Source of the DNA: an uncultured Burkholderiales bacterium
GTDB lineage: Bacteria; Pseudomonadota; Gammaproteobacteria; Burkholderiales; Burkholderiaceae_C
NCBI GenBank assembly: GCA_903861115.1
Contig: CAIOTD010000031.1
Location: 1 to 64,000 of the forward strand
Direction of reading: 5' to 3'
DNA length: 64,000 nucleotides
Positions 32,907-44,337 of the stretch are shown one piece after another; position 1 is the stretch's first letter, and each line of letters opens with the position of its first letter. Below the pieces are notes generated by a model. It was given only the letters and a program-made list of their open reading frames with translations, had not been told where the DNA came from and searched no databases. Both the position numbers and the translations under genes were made by a program.

Positions 32907-34283
32907 CTAAAGATGCTCTCTGAGCCAATGCACCGCTTGCTCTACACGTTCAATTTCCACGATTTTCATGCCTTGAATGGGCGCTTTTGGCGCATTGGCC
33001 TTGGGGATCAAAGCCAAGGTAAAGCCCAGTTTGGCCGCCTCTCTTAAACGCTCTTGCCCTCTGGGTGCGGGTCGAACTTCGCCAGCCAGACCAATTTCTC
33101 CAAAGGTGATGAAGCCTGGAGGGAGGGCACGCCCTTTTAAGCTGCTGTGAATGGCCAACAAGGCGGCCAAATCGGCGGCCGGTTCGCTGATCCTCACACC
33201 GCCAACCGCATTGACAAAAACATCTTGATCCATGCACGACACCCCTGCATGGCGATGCAAAACAGCGAGCAGCATGGCCAAACGATCACGCTCCAAGCCC
33301 ACAGACAATCTTCTGGGATTGGGTCCACCAGAGTCGACCAAGGCTTGTATCTCCACCAACAAGGGTCTTGTGCCCTCTAAAGTGACCAACACACAACTGC
33401 CCGCAACGGGCTCGGGGTGCTGAGACAAAAAGATGGCGCTGGGGTTGCTCACGCCTTTCAAACCTTTCTCGGTCATGGCAAATACACCGATCTCATTGAC
33501 CGCACCAAAGCGATTTTTGATGGCTCTTACCAATCGAAAACTGGAGTGCGTATCCCCTTCAAAATAAAGCACCGTATCGACCATGTGTTCTAGCACCCGA
33601 GGACCTGCAAGCGCGCCTTCTTTGGTGACGTGGCCGACCAAAATGATCGTGATGTCTTTGGCCTTGGCCAATCGCGTTAAATGGGCCGCACATTCACGCA
33701 CTTGCGCCACCGACCCGGGAGCACTCGTGAGTTGCTCCGAATAAACCGTCTGAATCGAGTCAATCACCGCCACGTTTGGACGCGCCGCATCCAGGGTGGC
33801 CAAAATTCGCTCGAGTTGCGTTTCTGCCATGATTTGAACTTGACTTTGATCCAACCCCAAGCGCCTCGCTCTGAGCGCGACCTGAGAGGCCGACTCCTCA
33901 CCACTGACATACAAGGCCTGGGTGCCACCTCTTTGAAGTCGATCCACCGCCTGCAAGAGCAAGGTCGATTTACCGATCCCTGGATCTCCGCCAATCAGCA
34001 CCACCCCACCTTGCACCAAACCCCCGCCCAACACTCGGTCCAGCTCCTCTAAACCCGTCGCGGTGCGGTCCACATCGGTCGCTTTGATATCCGACAGGGT
34101 GCTCAAAGGGCTCGCCGGCGCCAAAGCAGTCATACTTTGGTATCTATTTTTTGAATTCGTTGCACTCTCTGCCACGGTTTCAACCAGGGTGTTCCAAGAC
34201 TCACAATGGGGACACTTGCCCAACCATTTGGGACTGGTGCCTGCACATTCGGTGCAAGAGAAGAGTGTTTTTTCTTTGGCCAT
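32907..34283 (-). CDS. radA: DNA repair protein RadA
   Basis: MAKEKTLFSCTECAGTSPKWLGKCPHCESWNTLVE zinc finger; GGDPGIGKSTLLLQ Walker A; KNRFGAVNEIGVF. Confidence 0.97.
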   Translation of the reverse strand: MAKEKTLFSCTECAGTSPKWLGKCPHCESWNTLVETVAESATNSKNRYQSMTALAPASPLSTLSDIKATDVDRTATGLEELDRVLGGGLVQGGVVLIGGDPGIGKSTLLLQAVDRLQRGGTQALYVSGEESASQVALRARRLGLDQSQVQIMAETQLERILATLDAARPNVAVIDSIQTVYSEQLTSAPGSVAQVRECAAHLTRLAKAKDITIILVGHVTKEGALAGPRVLEHMVDTVLYFEGDTHSSFRLVRAIKNRFGAVNEIGVFAMTEKGLKGVSNPSAIFLSQHPEPVAGSCVLVTLEGTRPLLVEIQALVDSGGPNPRRLSVGLERDRLAMLLAVLHRHAGVSCMDQDVFVNAVGGVRISEPAADLAALLAIHSSLKGRALPPGFITFGEIGLAGEVRPAPRGQERLREAAKLGFTLALIPKANAPKAPIQGMKIVEIERVEQAVHWLREHL

Positions 34284-34490
34284 GCGCCGATCGTAACCCC
34301 AAGTGGCACACGAAAGTCCTCAAAAAGTGCAGGTCTCATCAAAAAATTTAAGGCTTGCCTCTAAATCAAAGTTGCAATTCATAGAAGATTGCTTGGAACC
34401 AAAGATAAAATGTTCCTTTCAGCTTCAAAAGCCCAACCTTCATTCCATCCCCATCAGCTTGCCTGATCATTTCTTTCTATCAAATACATC

Positions 34491-36533
34491 ATGACCCCAA
34501 CTCAATCCAACATGGCCAATGCCATACGTGCACTTGCCATGGATGCTGTCCAACAAGCCAACTCTGGACACCCAGGTGCACCTCTCGGGATGGCAGAAAT
34601 GGCCGTGGCACTTTGGGGCCATCATTTAAAACACAACCCTCAAAACCCCCATTGGCTCAATCGCGATCGCTTTGTTTTGTCCAACGGACATGCCTCCATG
34701 CTTTTGTATGCGGTGTTGCATTTAACGGGCTATGACTTGAGCATTGAGGACCTGAAAAAATTTCGACAATTGCACTCCAAGACACCGGGCCACCCAGAGG
34801 TGGGCATCACCCCTGGGGTTGAGACGACCACAGGTCCTTTGGGCCAAGGGTTGAGCAATGCGGTCGGCATGGCCTTGGCTGAAAAATTGTTGGCCCACGA
34901 ATTCAATCGCCCAGGTTTTAAAGTGGTGGACCACCACACCTTCACGTTTTTAGGCGATGGCTGCCTCATGGAGGGCATCAGCCACGAAGTCTGCTCACTG
35001 GCGGGTGCTTGGAAATTGAACAAACTCATTGCCATGTACGACGACAATGGGATCTCCATCGATGGCGCTGTCAAGCCTTGGTTCAGCGACAACACCCCCG
35101 AGCGGTTCAAAGCCTACGGTTGGCACGTGATCGGCCCCATTGACGGACATGATGTGAGCGCCCTCTCGAAAGCCATTGATGAGGCCAAAAACAACTTGGA
35201 AGCCCCTACGCTGATCATTTGCAAAACTTCGATCGGCAAAGGCAGTCCCAACCGCGCCAACACGTCAAAAGCACATGGCGAGCCGTTTGGTGAGCAAGAG
35301 ATCGCGTTGACACGCGAGGCCATTCGCTGGGAGCATGCGCCGTTTGAAATTCCTGGCGAGATTTATAAAGAGTGGGATGCCAAGGAAGCCGGCCAAGCGC
35401 TTGAGAGCCGTTGGAACACCCTCTTTGAAGACTATCAAAAAACCTACCGTGAGCTCGCCACCCAATTGACGCGTCGCGTGAGTGGTGGGTTGCCCCTGGC
35501 TTATGAAGGTCATGTGAAATCCCTCATCGAGCAGTTTGAAAAGGATGCCCCCACCGTTGCTAGCCGAAAAGCCTCACAAATGGTGCTGGAAAAACTCACC
35601 TCGCATCTGGGTGAACTGCTGGGTGGAAGCGCCGATCTCACGGGCTCCAACCTCACACAAACGAGCTCAACAGGCTCGTTTCGCATCACCCCGAGTGGCC
35701 TGATCGCCTCCGTTGGCGAAGAGCAGCGCCCCAACCACATCAACTACGGTGTGCGTGAGTTTGGTATGGCAGGGATCATGAACGGTGTCGCCCTTCACGG
35801 CGGCTTCATCCCCTATGGCGGCACCTTCCTCACCTTCAGTGATTACAGCCGCAATGCCATTCGCATGGCGGCCCTGATGAAATTGCGCGTGATCCATGTC
35901 TTCACACACGACTCCATTGGTTTGGGTGAAGACGGGCCCACCCACCAATCCATCGAGCACGCCTCAAGCCTTCGACTCATTCCGCAATTGAACGTTTGGC
36001 GCCCGTGCGACACCAGCGAGACGGCCGTCGCTTGGGGCCACGCCATCCGCACCAAAGACCGGCCTGCGGCCTTGCTGCTCTCGCGCCAAAACCTCCAACA
36101 CGCACCCAAGAAAGACACGTCCCACATCGTCAAAGGCGGATACATCTTGTCTGAACCCCAAGATGCGGGTCTTGACCAGGCAGCTCAAGCGGTGATCATC
36201 GCCACGGGCTCTGAGGTCTCTTTGGCGCTCAAAGCACAAACCCTTTTGGCGACCCAAGGCGTTGCCGCGCGCGTGGTCTCCATGCCGTGCACACAAGTCT
36301 TTGATGCGCAATCCATTGAATACCGTCAAAGCGTCTTGCCAGCGGGTCTGCCATCGGTTGCTGTTGAAATGGGTGCGCGCGACTTTTGGTGGAAATACAA
36401 AGTGTGCGCCGTGGTTGGCATTGACCAATTCGGAGAAAGCGCACCTGCGGCTGACTTGTTCAAGCACTTTGGCTTCACCCCCGAGCATGTTGCGCAAACG
36501 GTCACACAAGCCCTCAAAGATTCAAACCCTTAA
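34491..36533 (+). CDS. tkt: Transketolase
   Basis: MANAIRALAMDAVQQANSGHPGAPLGMAEMAVALWG; FLGDGCLMEGISHEVCSLAG; HDSIGLGEDGPTHQ. Confidence 0.98.
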   Translation: MTPTQSNMANAIRALAMDAVQQANSGHPGAPLGMAEMAVALWGHHLKHNPQNPHWLNRDRFVLSNGHASMLLYAVLHLTGYDLSIEDLKKFRQLHSKTPGHPEVGITPGVETTTGPLGQGLSNAVGMALAEKLLAHEFNRPGFKVVDHHTFTFLGDGCLMEGISHEVCSLAGAWKLNKLIAMYDDNGISIDGAVKPWFSDNTPERFKAYGWHVIGPIDGHDVSALSKAIDEAKNNLEAPTLIICKTSIGKGSPNRANTSKAHGEPFGEQEIALTREAIRWEHAPFEIPGEIYKEWDAKEAGQALESRWNTLFEDYQKTYRELATQLTRRVSGGLPLAYEGHVKSLIEQFEKDAPTVASRKASQMVLEKLTSHLGELLGGSADLTGSNLTQTSSTGSFRITPSGLIASVGEEQRPNHINYGVREFGMAGIMNGVALHGGFIPYGGTFLTFSDYSRNAIRMAALMKLRVIHVFTHDSIGLGEDGPTHQSIEHASSLRLIPQLNVWRPCDTSETAVAWGHAIRTKDRPAALLLSRQNLQHAPKKDTSHIVKGGYILSEPQDAGLDQAAQAVIIATGSEVSLALKAQTLLATQGVAARVVSMPCTQVFDAQSIEYRQSVLPAGLPSVAVEMGARDFWWKYKVCAVVGIDQFGESAPAADLFKHFGFTPEHVAQTVTQALKDSNP

Positions 36534-36557
36534 AAAACCATCACATCAGGAGATTAA

Positions 36558-37565
<1,008 letters not shown>

Positions 37566-37676
37566 AAGGCCTCACAAGATGGCCCGCTTGTTCAACGCAT
37601 GGTTCAGTGCTTTTAAGCGCGCATCGACCAGACGGCCCTTCTTGAGCGCTTCGCCTTTATCGCCAAGGAAACTGTG

Positions 37677-38876
37677 ATGGTGGACCTCAAGCATGTACAA
37701 GCGGCTTTGCAAGATCAAATCTTGCAAGCCATCGGCCATCGAAAGCGCTTAAATATCCAAGGCCTAGGCAGCAAGGATTTTTATCATGCATTGCCCACAG
37801 ATCTTGCGTGTGACGCGTTGAGCACCTTGGAACTCAAGGGCGTGATCAATTACGAACCCACCGAGCTCTTTGTCCAAGTCGCAGGTGGCACCCCATTGCT
37901 GGAAGTGGAAGCCTTGCTGGCCTCTCACGGGCAATGTCTGCCTTTTGAGCCGCCAAGATTTCCTCAACACAGGCTAGCACCCCACGGGGGAAACGCCAGC
38001 ATTGGGGGCATGGTCGCCAGCGGCCTGAGTGGCCCTGCCAGAGCCAGTGTGGGTGGGGTCAAAGACTTCATTCTCGGCGCCCATTTGATCAATGGCAAGG
38101 CAGAACACTTGGTCTTTGGCGGACAGGTGATGAAAAATGTGGCCGGATACGATGTCTCGCGCGTGCTCTCGAGCTCCATGGGCACCTTGGGCGTCATCAC
38201 CGAGGTGACCTTGAAGGTCTTGCCCATCCCCTTGGGTGACCGTACATTAAAAGCCCATCTGACAGTCCAAGCGGCGTTGGCACTCATGCAGCGCCTTGGT
38301 CAGCAGCCTCTTCCCCTGCATTCCAGCTCGTGGGCCCAGGACAGCGCCTCGGCCCAAGACCCTGACAGCGTGGCGTTGGTGCTTCGACTCAAGGGGGCCA
38401 AGGCCGCAACACAATCTGCCGTGTCTTTGATCTGCACAGAGCTGTTGGCCCTGCAGTGCACGCCTCAAGAGCTCAACCCCCTTGAAGCCCAAACACATTG
38501 GGACAGCGTGAGAGATCAAACCCATCCTTTTTTCTCAAATCCTGTTGCGCCAAAAGCCTCACTGTGGCGCATTTCCTTGCCACTCAAAGCCTTAAAACAC
38601 GGCCCCCCTTCCTTTGCCCGTCACGCCTTGACGGAGTGGTTTGGTGCTTTGCATTGGGTTTGGGCGAATGAAGCACAAGCGATTCGCCTGCAGCAAGAAG
38701 TCTCTGCACTTGGGGGATCGATGAGCTTGTGGCGCGCGGGTCTTGGCCTAGCGAATGACACCCACCTTAAAGCACTCAACAGCGTTGTCGAGCCCAATGT
38801 GATGAACCTACAAAATCAACTTCAACGCGCCTTCGACCCTGAAGGTGTTTTTAACACTGGACGAGCTCACCCATGA
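37677..38876 (+). CDS. glcE: Glycolate oxidase FAD-binding subunit GlcE
   Basis: LAPHGGNASIGGMVASGLSGPARASVGGVKDFILGA; precedes glcF. Confidence 0.93.
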   Translation: MVDLKHVQAALQDQILQAIGHRKRLNIQGLGSKDFYHALPTDLACDALSTLELKGVINYEPTELFVQVAGGTPLLEVEALLASHGQCLPFEPPRFPQHRLAPHGGNASIGGMVASGLSGPARASVGGVKDFILGAHLINGKAEHLVFGGQVMKNVAGYDVSRVLSSSMGTLGVITEVTLKVLPIPLGDRTLKAHLTVQAALALMQRLGQQPLPLHSSSWAQDSASAQDPDSVALVLRLKGAKAATQSAVSLICTELLALQCTPQELNPLEAQTHWDSVRDQTHPFFSNPVAPKASLWRISLPLKALKHGPPSFARHALTEWFGALHWVWANEAQAIRLQQEVSALGGSMSLWRAGLGLANDTHLKALNSVVEPNVMNLQNQLQRAFDPEGVFNTGRAHP

Positions 38877-38909
38877 CCCTCCACCGCTTGGCACCCTAAT
38901 TCGGATCTT

Positions 38910-40157
38910 ATGCAAACCCAACTTGCCCCCCAGTTTTTGCTCAGCCCCCAAGGTCAATTGGGTGAGTCCATTTTGCGTAAATGTGTGCATTGTGGGTTTT
39001 GCACAGCCACTTGTCCAACTTACCAATTGCTGGGCGATGAGCTCGACGGTCCAAGAGGCCGCATCTACCTGATCAAAGAAGTGTTGGAAGGCAAGACACC
39101 GACCGAAAAAACCCAACAACATCTAGACCGGTGCTTGACCTGCCGCAATTGTGAGAGCACCTGCCCGAGCGGCGTGGATTACGGGCAGCTTTTGGATGTT
39201 GGAAGAGACATTGTTGAAGCAGCCGTCCCTCGACCCTTGTTTTCTCGAGGGGTGCGCTGGCTGCTAAAAATGGGCTTGACCTCGCCCTTCTTCAAACCCG
39301 CCTACAAAACCGCACAGCTTTTACGTCCGCTTTTGCCCAAGGTCCTTCAGGCCAAGATCACCCACGCACGAGCTGCGGGCACTTGGCCCACGGCCCAGCA
39401 TCACAAACAAGTGCTTTTGCTTGAAGGCTGCGTGCAAGAAGCCATGATGCCCAACGTCAACGCAGCAACAGCTCGGGTGTTGAGTGCGATCTCCATTCAA
39501 ACCATTGTGGCGCAAGAAGCGCAGTGTTGTGGGGCGCTGGCACACCACTTGAACGACACCGAGCGAGCGCAAGCACAAATGAAAGCCAACATCGATGCTT
39601 GGTGGCCATGGATTGAAAAGGGCGTGTCCTGCATTGTGATGAATGCCTCAGGCTGCGGCGTCATGGTCAAAGACTATGCGCATGTGTTGCGCTTGGACCC
39701 TCTCTATGCAAAAAAAGCCCAAACCATCAGTGCCATGACCTTGGATATCTGCGAAGTGCTGGAGAAAGAGGCTGACAAGTTGTCTCCCCTGTTGAACCCG
39801 CAAGTCATCAAGGACTTTGATCAAGCCGTGTTCCATCCACCGTGCACGCTTCAACATGGTCAAAAAATCAAAGGCCGCGTTGAAGGACTCCTCAAGACCC
39901 TTGGATTTCGCCTGAGCGACCCTGCGCCAGAAGCGCATTTGTGCTGCGGCTCGGCCGGCACCTATTCCGTCTTGCAGCCCAAGTTATCCAATGCACTTAA
40001 AGCTCGAAAGTTGAACCACTTGCACAACACCCCATCTCAAGTGATCTTGTCCGCCAATGTGGGTTGCATCTCTCACCTTCAAAGTGCCAGCCATCTGCCT
40101 GTTGAGCACTGGGTTGAGTGGCTGGACCGCGCTTTGAGCGCGTCGTCAACATCTTGA
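38910..40157 (+). CDS. glcF: Glycolate oxidase iron-sulfur subunit GlcF
   Basis: LRKCVHCGFCTATCPTYQLLGDELDGPRGRIYLIKEVLEG; CLTCRNCESTCPSGVDYG; CCGSAGTYSVLQP. Confidence 0.96.
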   Translation: MQTQLAPQFLLSPQGQLGESILRKCVHCGFCTATCPTYQLLGDELDGPRGRIYLIKEVLEGKTPTEKTQQHLDRCLTCRNCESTCPSGVDYGQLLDVGRDIVEAAVPRPLFSRGVRWLLKMGLTSPFFKPAYKTAQLLRPLLPKVLQAKITHARAAGTWPTAQHHKQVLLLEGCVQEAMMPNVNAATARVLSAISIQTIVAQEAQCCGALAHHLNDTERAQAQMKANIDAWWPWIEKGVSCIVMNASGCGVMVKDYAHVLRLDPLYAKKAQTISAMTLDICEVLEKEADKLSPLLNPQVIKDFDQAVFHPPCTLQHGQKIKGRVEGLLKTLGFRLSDPAPEAHLCCGSAGTYSVLQPKLSNALKARKLNHLHNTPSQVILSANVGCISHLQSASHLPVEHWVEWLDRALSASSTS

Positions 40158-40184
40158 GCTGAGAGACCCCAACGCCATGGGGCT

Positions 40185-40676
40185 TTATTGGACTTGACCC
40201 AACGCCGCTTCAATGTCCGATTTGAAGGACTGGGGTGAGGTTTGAGGGGCATAGCGATGGATGACATCCCCCTTCTTGTCCACCAAAAATTTGGTGAAAT
40301 TCCATTTGATGCCTTCTGTGTTGAGAAGCCCTGGCGCCTGTGATTTGAGCCAACTGAAAAGGGGGTGGGCTTGGTCACCATTGACGTCGACCTTTTGCAT
40401 GAGCAAAAACTCGACGCCATAGTTCTGCGTGCAAAACTGGGCAATTTCCTGCGAACCCTTGGGCTCTTGACCCCCAAATTGATTGCAAGGAAAACCGATG
40501 ACTCGAAGGCCTTGGGGACCCAGCTCGTGGTGCAACTGCTGCAGCTCTTTGAGTTGAGGGGTAAAGCCACAGGCGCTGGCCGTGTTCACAATCAACAGCA
40601 CGTGTCCTTTGAACCGATCAAACTCAATGAGCTCGCCATCAATGCTGGGTGCTTTGAAATCGTAAATGCTTGTCAT
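40185..40676 (-). CDS. Glutathione peroxidase-like protein
   Basis: LIVNTASACGFTPQLKELQQL; FPCNQFGGQEPK; WNFTKFLVD. Confidence 0.95.
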   Translation of the reverse strand: MTSIYDFKAPSIDGELIEFDRFKGHVLLIVNTASACGFTPQLKELQQLHHELGPQGLRVIGFPCNQFGGQEPKGSQEIAQFCTQNYGVEFLLMQKVDVNGDQAHPLFSWLKSQAPGLLNTEGIKWNFTKFLVDKKGDVIHRYAPQTSPQSFKSDIEAALGQVQ

Positions 40677-40694
40677 CTTGATGTCTCGCTTTGA

Positions 40695-42005
40695 TCAGCT
40701 CTTTAACTCTTCTTTTCTCACTTCTTCCAAGAGTCGATTCATCTCCTGCGCATGGCGCTTCAAATTGCTTTCGTGCCACTTCTTGATCAGCCACATGACA
40801 GAGGCCACCAAAATACTAAATCCCGTCAAGGCCTCATAGGCATCTAGGCCCATGCCTGTCAAAAGTGCGTAGCCTCCACCAAGGATCAAAATACAGGTTT
40901 GTTCATTGAAATTTTGCACCGCAATTGAACGCCCGCCACCCATCAAAATATGACCCCGGTGCTGTAACAACGCGTTCATGGGGACCACCAGAAATCCTCC
41001 CAAGCCGCCAAGCAAAACCAAAAACGGCGCAGCCACCCAAACATCGCGAATAAAGTTCATGCCCAGGACCATCAAGCCCATTGCAATCCCTAAAGGAATC
41101 ACGCTGGGGGCTTGCTCAAGCTTCATCTTGACGGATGCCAACACGGCGCCCACGGCAGTCCCAATCGCAACCACCCCAACCAAGGAAGACGCCTGCGTTG
41201 TTGAGTAGTGAAGAGCTGCCGCGCTCCATGCGAGCACAATGTATCGCAAGTTCCCTGACACCCCCCAAAAAAGCGTGGTCGTTGAAAGAGAGATTTGACC
41301 CAGCTTATCAACCCACAGTCTTTTATTGCAATCGATAAAATCTGGCGCCAAGGTCCACAAATTGCCCATCGCTGAGCGATTGGGGTCGGCTGGCAAAGGC
41401 CTCAACTTGACGCCCGTCTCTGGAATACGGGTATTGAACCACGCCGCCAAGGCGTAAAGCAAAATGATCACAGCAATGGCGGCTTCGGCTCTGGTGTCGA
41501 TACCGGTGTCAAACCAGGGCAAGTCAAAGGACAACAACCAAGTCGAAAAGGTGTCTCCCACCAACTGCCCACCCAACAAGACCCCCAAAATAATGGATGC
41601 GATGGTCAAGCCCTCGATCCATCCATTGGCTTTGACCAATTGAGAGGCGGGCAACAACTCTGTGAGAATGCCGTATTTGGCGGGAGAATACGCGGCAGCA
41701 CCCAACCCCACCAGGGCATACGCCACCAATGGGTGCAATCCCAAAAGCATTAACAAACAACCCAAGACCTTGATGGCATTGCTGTTGAACATCACATCGC
41801 CCTTGGGCTTGGCATCTGCGTAGGCACCCACAAAAGGCGCCAAAACCACATAGAAAAAGGCAAACATGGGCACCAAGGCGGCACGCTCCCACTCGGGGTA
41901 GCCTTGGGTGCGCAGCAACTCAACCGCCCCCACAAACAAGGCATTGTCAGCCAGAGAGCTGAAAAACTGCGCGACCATGATGATGTAGAAACCTTGCTTC
42001 ATCAT
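40695..42005 (-). CDS. lplT: Lysophospholipid transporter LplT
   Basis: MKQGFYIIMVAQFFSSLADNALFVGAVELL; SPAKYGILTELLPASQLVKANGWIEGLTI. Confidence 0.93.
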   Translation of the reverse strand: MMKQGFYIIMVAQFFSSLADNALFVGAVELLRTQGYPEWERAALVPMFAFFYVVLAPFVGAYADAKPKGDVMFNSNAIKVLGCLLMLLGLHPLVAYALVGLGAAAYSPAKYGILTELLPASQLVKANGWIEGLTIASIILGVLLGGQLVGDTFSTWLLSFDLPWFDTGIDTRAEAAIAVIILLYALAAWFNTRIPETGVKLRPLPADPNRSAMGNLWTLAPDFIDCNKRLWVDKLGQISLSTTTLFWGVSGNLRYIVLAWSAAALHYSTTQASSLVGVVAIGTAVGAVLASVKMKLEQAPSVIPLGIAMGLMVLGMNFIRDVWVAAPFLVLLGGLGGFLVVPMNALLQHRGHILMGGGRSIAVQNFNEQTCILILGGGYALLTGMGLDAYEALTGFSILVASVMWLIKKWHESNLKRHAQEMNRLLEEVRKEELKS

Positions 42006-42144
42006 TTAAAAGTCCAAATCCGTCGGTTTCAACAAAGATTCAAACGAAATATCAAAAGTCAGCTCAATCAACGAATTTCTTTCTTAGAATGCAAGGGCAT
42101 CGCAACTTTTGCAGTTATAACACGAGTGACAGACTTTTTTCCGT

Positions 42145-43263
42145 ATGACCCGACCAATTAAAGCCTTTGTGGATACAAAAGCACTTAAAGACAATCTTTC
42201 TTGTGTTCGAAAAAAGTCCGCTCAAAGTCAAATTCTCTCTGTCGTTAAAGCCAATGCTTATGGCCACGGCATCGAGCGCGTCTTTGAGGGCCTGAGGGGC
42301 TCCGATGGTTTTGGTGTTTTGGAAGTCTGTGAAGCTCAAACGCTCAGAGACTTGGGCTTTAGAGGGCCTATCGTGTTGCTTGAAGGTGTGTTTGATCCTC
42401 GCGAGTTGGAGGATTGTTCTCGACTACAGCTTTGGCACACGGTTCATTGCAACGAGCAAATCGATTGGCTCAGTCGTCACAAAACACACAAAGCGCACCG
42501 TGTGTTTTTAAAAATGAACTCGGGCATGAATCGTTTGGGCTTTAAGCCTGAACAATTCAAATCCGTTTGGAATCGACTGAATGCCTTGCCACAGATTGAA
42601 GAAATTTCTCTGATGACGCATTTCAGCGATGCCGATGTGGTGGGGGGCGCCTTGCGTCAAGTCGAGACCTTTGATTTGCACAGTCAAGAGGTGATTGGCG
42701 AGAGATCCCTGTCCAACAGTGCCGCCTTGTTTTTGAACCCACACAACAACGCGATCGCCCAAGACTGGGTTCGCGTTGGCATTGCCCTTTATGGGGGCTC
42801 GGTGAATCACCCAACCCAATTGGCCCAAGCCTGGGGCTTGCAGCCAGCCATGTCTTTGCGCAGCAAAATCATTGCGACCCAAGACCTGCAAGCAGGTGAC
42901 ACGGTGGGCTACGGCTCTACCTTCACGGCACGTCATCCCATGAAAATTGGCATTGTGGCGTGTGGCTATGCCGATGGTTATCCCAGATCGGCCGAATCTG
43001 GAACGCCCATACTGGTCAACGGACGACTCACCCAAACCGTGGGTCGCGTGAGCATGGACATGCTGAGTGTGGATTTAACACCTGTGCTCGGCCCAGAAAA
43101 TCCCCCGCCCCTTGGGGCCGAAGTCACGCTCTGGGGCGCCTCAACTTCGGGACAAATTTTGGAGATCGATCTTGTGGCCCACCACGCCAAGACCTTGGCC
43201 TATGAGTTGATGTGTGGGTTGGCCCACCGAGTGCCTTTTGAAGTGCTTGATGACACGGACTGA
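42145..43263 (+). CDS. alr: Alanine racemase
   Basis: SVVKANAYGHGIERVFEGL PLP-Lys motif; VRVGIALYG; ACGYADGYPR. Confidence 0.96.
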   Translation: MTRPIKAFVDTKALKDNLSCVRKKSAQSQILSVVKANAYGHGIERVFEGLRGSDGFGVLEVCEAQTLRDLGFRGPIVLLEGVFDPRELEDCSRLQLWHTVHCNEQIDWLSRHKTHKAHRVFLKMNSGMNRLGFKPEQFKSVWNRLNALPQIEEISLMTHFSDADVVGGALRQVETFDLHSQEVIGERSLSNSAALFLNPHNNAIAQDWVRVGIALYGGSVNHPTQLAQAWGLQPAMSLRSKIIATQDLQAGDTVGYGSTFTARHPMKIGIVACGYADGYPRSAESGTPILVNGRLTQTVGRVSMDMLSVDLTPVLGPENPPPLGAEVTLWGASTSGQILEIDLVAHHAKTLAYELMCGLAHRVPFEVLDDTD

Positions 43264-43294
43264 GTCGCACCGGTGAAATGGGCTGTGAAACGTT

Positions 43295-44080
43295 TTAGCC
43301 CTTTGGACTCTTGAACCTTTGCGCCAACGCCTGGGTTTGCTGAGCCAACATCACGGCCTCCACGCCCACCGCCATAAAGACGCCCCCCAAATCCAAGTAA
43401 TGCTTGGAGAGCTTTTCATCCAATGTTAAAAACCCGGGCGCTTTGCCCGCCTTTATAATTTTTCTAAACGCATCCTCAATCGCGGCTCTCACCACCGGAT
43501 GATCTTGTTGTCCAACATATCCAAGGGATGCCGACAGGTCCGAAGGCCCAATAAATACGCCGTCCACGCCATCGACCGCGGCAATTTCTTCGATGTTGTT
43601 GAGAGACTCTTGTGTCTCCACTTGCACCAGCAAGCAAATTTCTTTGTTGGCCTCGCGTCCGTAGTCCTTGATTCGCCCCCACCTTGAGGCCCGGGCTCCT
43701 CCCATGCCTCGAATACCCTCGGGTGGATAACGCGTGGCTTTGACCAAATCTCGTGCTTGTTGAGCGTTGTCGACCATGGGCACCAAAATGGACTGCACAC
43801 CAATGTCCAAATATTGTTTGATCAAGGTCACACCAATGTGACCATGTCCTACTGGAACGCGCGCAACTGCGTGAGCACTGGGGTGCCCAGAGATGACTTG
43901 CAACTGTGCCAAAATAGAATTGATGTCATTGGGTGAGTGCTCGCCATCGATCAACAACCAGTCAAAACCAGCCCCGGCACAAATATCTGTGGTGTAAGCA
44001 TTGGCCAAGCCCAGCCAAAGACCAATTTGAGGTGTTTTGTCCTTCAACGCTTGTTTGAAAGTGTTTTTAATATTGTTCAT
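43295..44080 (-). CDS. HpcH/HpaI family aldolase
   Basis: IGLWLGLANAYTTDICAGAGFDWLLIDGEHSPNDI; GVQSILVPMVDNAQQARDLVKATRYPPEGIRGMGGARASRWG. Confidence 0.93.
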   Translation of the reverse strand: MNNIKNTFKQALKDKTPQIGLWLGLANAYTTDICAGAGFDWLLIDGEHSPNDINSILAQLQVISGHPSAHAVARVPVGHGHIGVTLIKQYLDIGVQSILVPMVDNAQQARDLVKATRYPPEGIRGMGGARASRWGRIKDYGREANKEICLLVQVETQESLNNIEEIAAVDGVDGVFIGPSDLSASLGYVGQQDHPVVRAAIEDAFRKIIKAGKAPGFLTLDEKLSKHYLDLGGVFMAVGVEAVMLAQQTQALAQRFKSPKG

Positions 44081-44337
44081 GTGGGTGCAAAATGAAGTCG
44101 TGTTTGTTGTTTGAATCAAACGATTGAAAGTCTGTACTTGCAGCCCTTATCATAGAGCATTCCAAGTGCCTTGCTTGTGAGTGTTTTCACGTGCATGCCT
44201 GAAGCCAACCCAAGACCTCTAAAGCCAACAATCCATTTGTGCGGTTTGTTCAAAATGAAAACAAGTCCCTTTGCGCTCTTTGAGCGTTTTTCTGATCAAG
44301 CCCCTTGCCATGTGCAGGTGGCCTGTTGGGCGCAGGC

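Noticed and set aside
35964-36509. 181-aa minus-strand ORF inside tkt
   Set aside because: Antisense to transketolase, no motif; shadow ORF. The same applies to 24101-24673, 26393-27127, 42508-43035 and 48851-49450.
40166-40187. CCCC...GGGGCTTTATT between glcF and the glutathione peroxidase gene
   Set aside because: Very short stem and poor T-run; possible bidirectional terminator but not supportable by eye.
44273-44290. CGCTC-TTT-GAGCG-TTTTT hairpin upstream of murU
   Set aside because: Only 5 bp with a 3-nt loop; too weak to call a terminator or attenuator without data.
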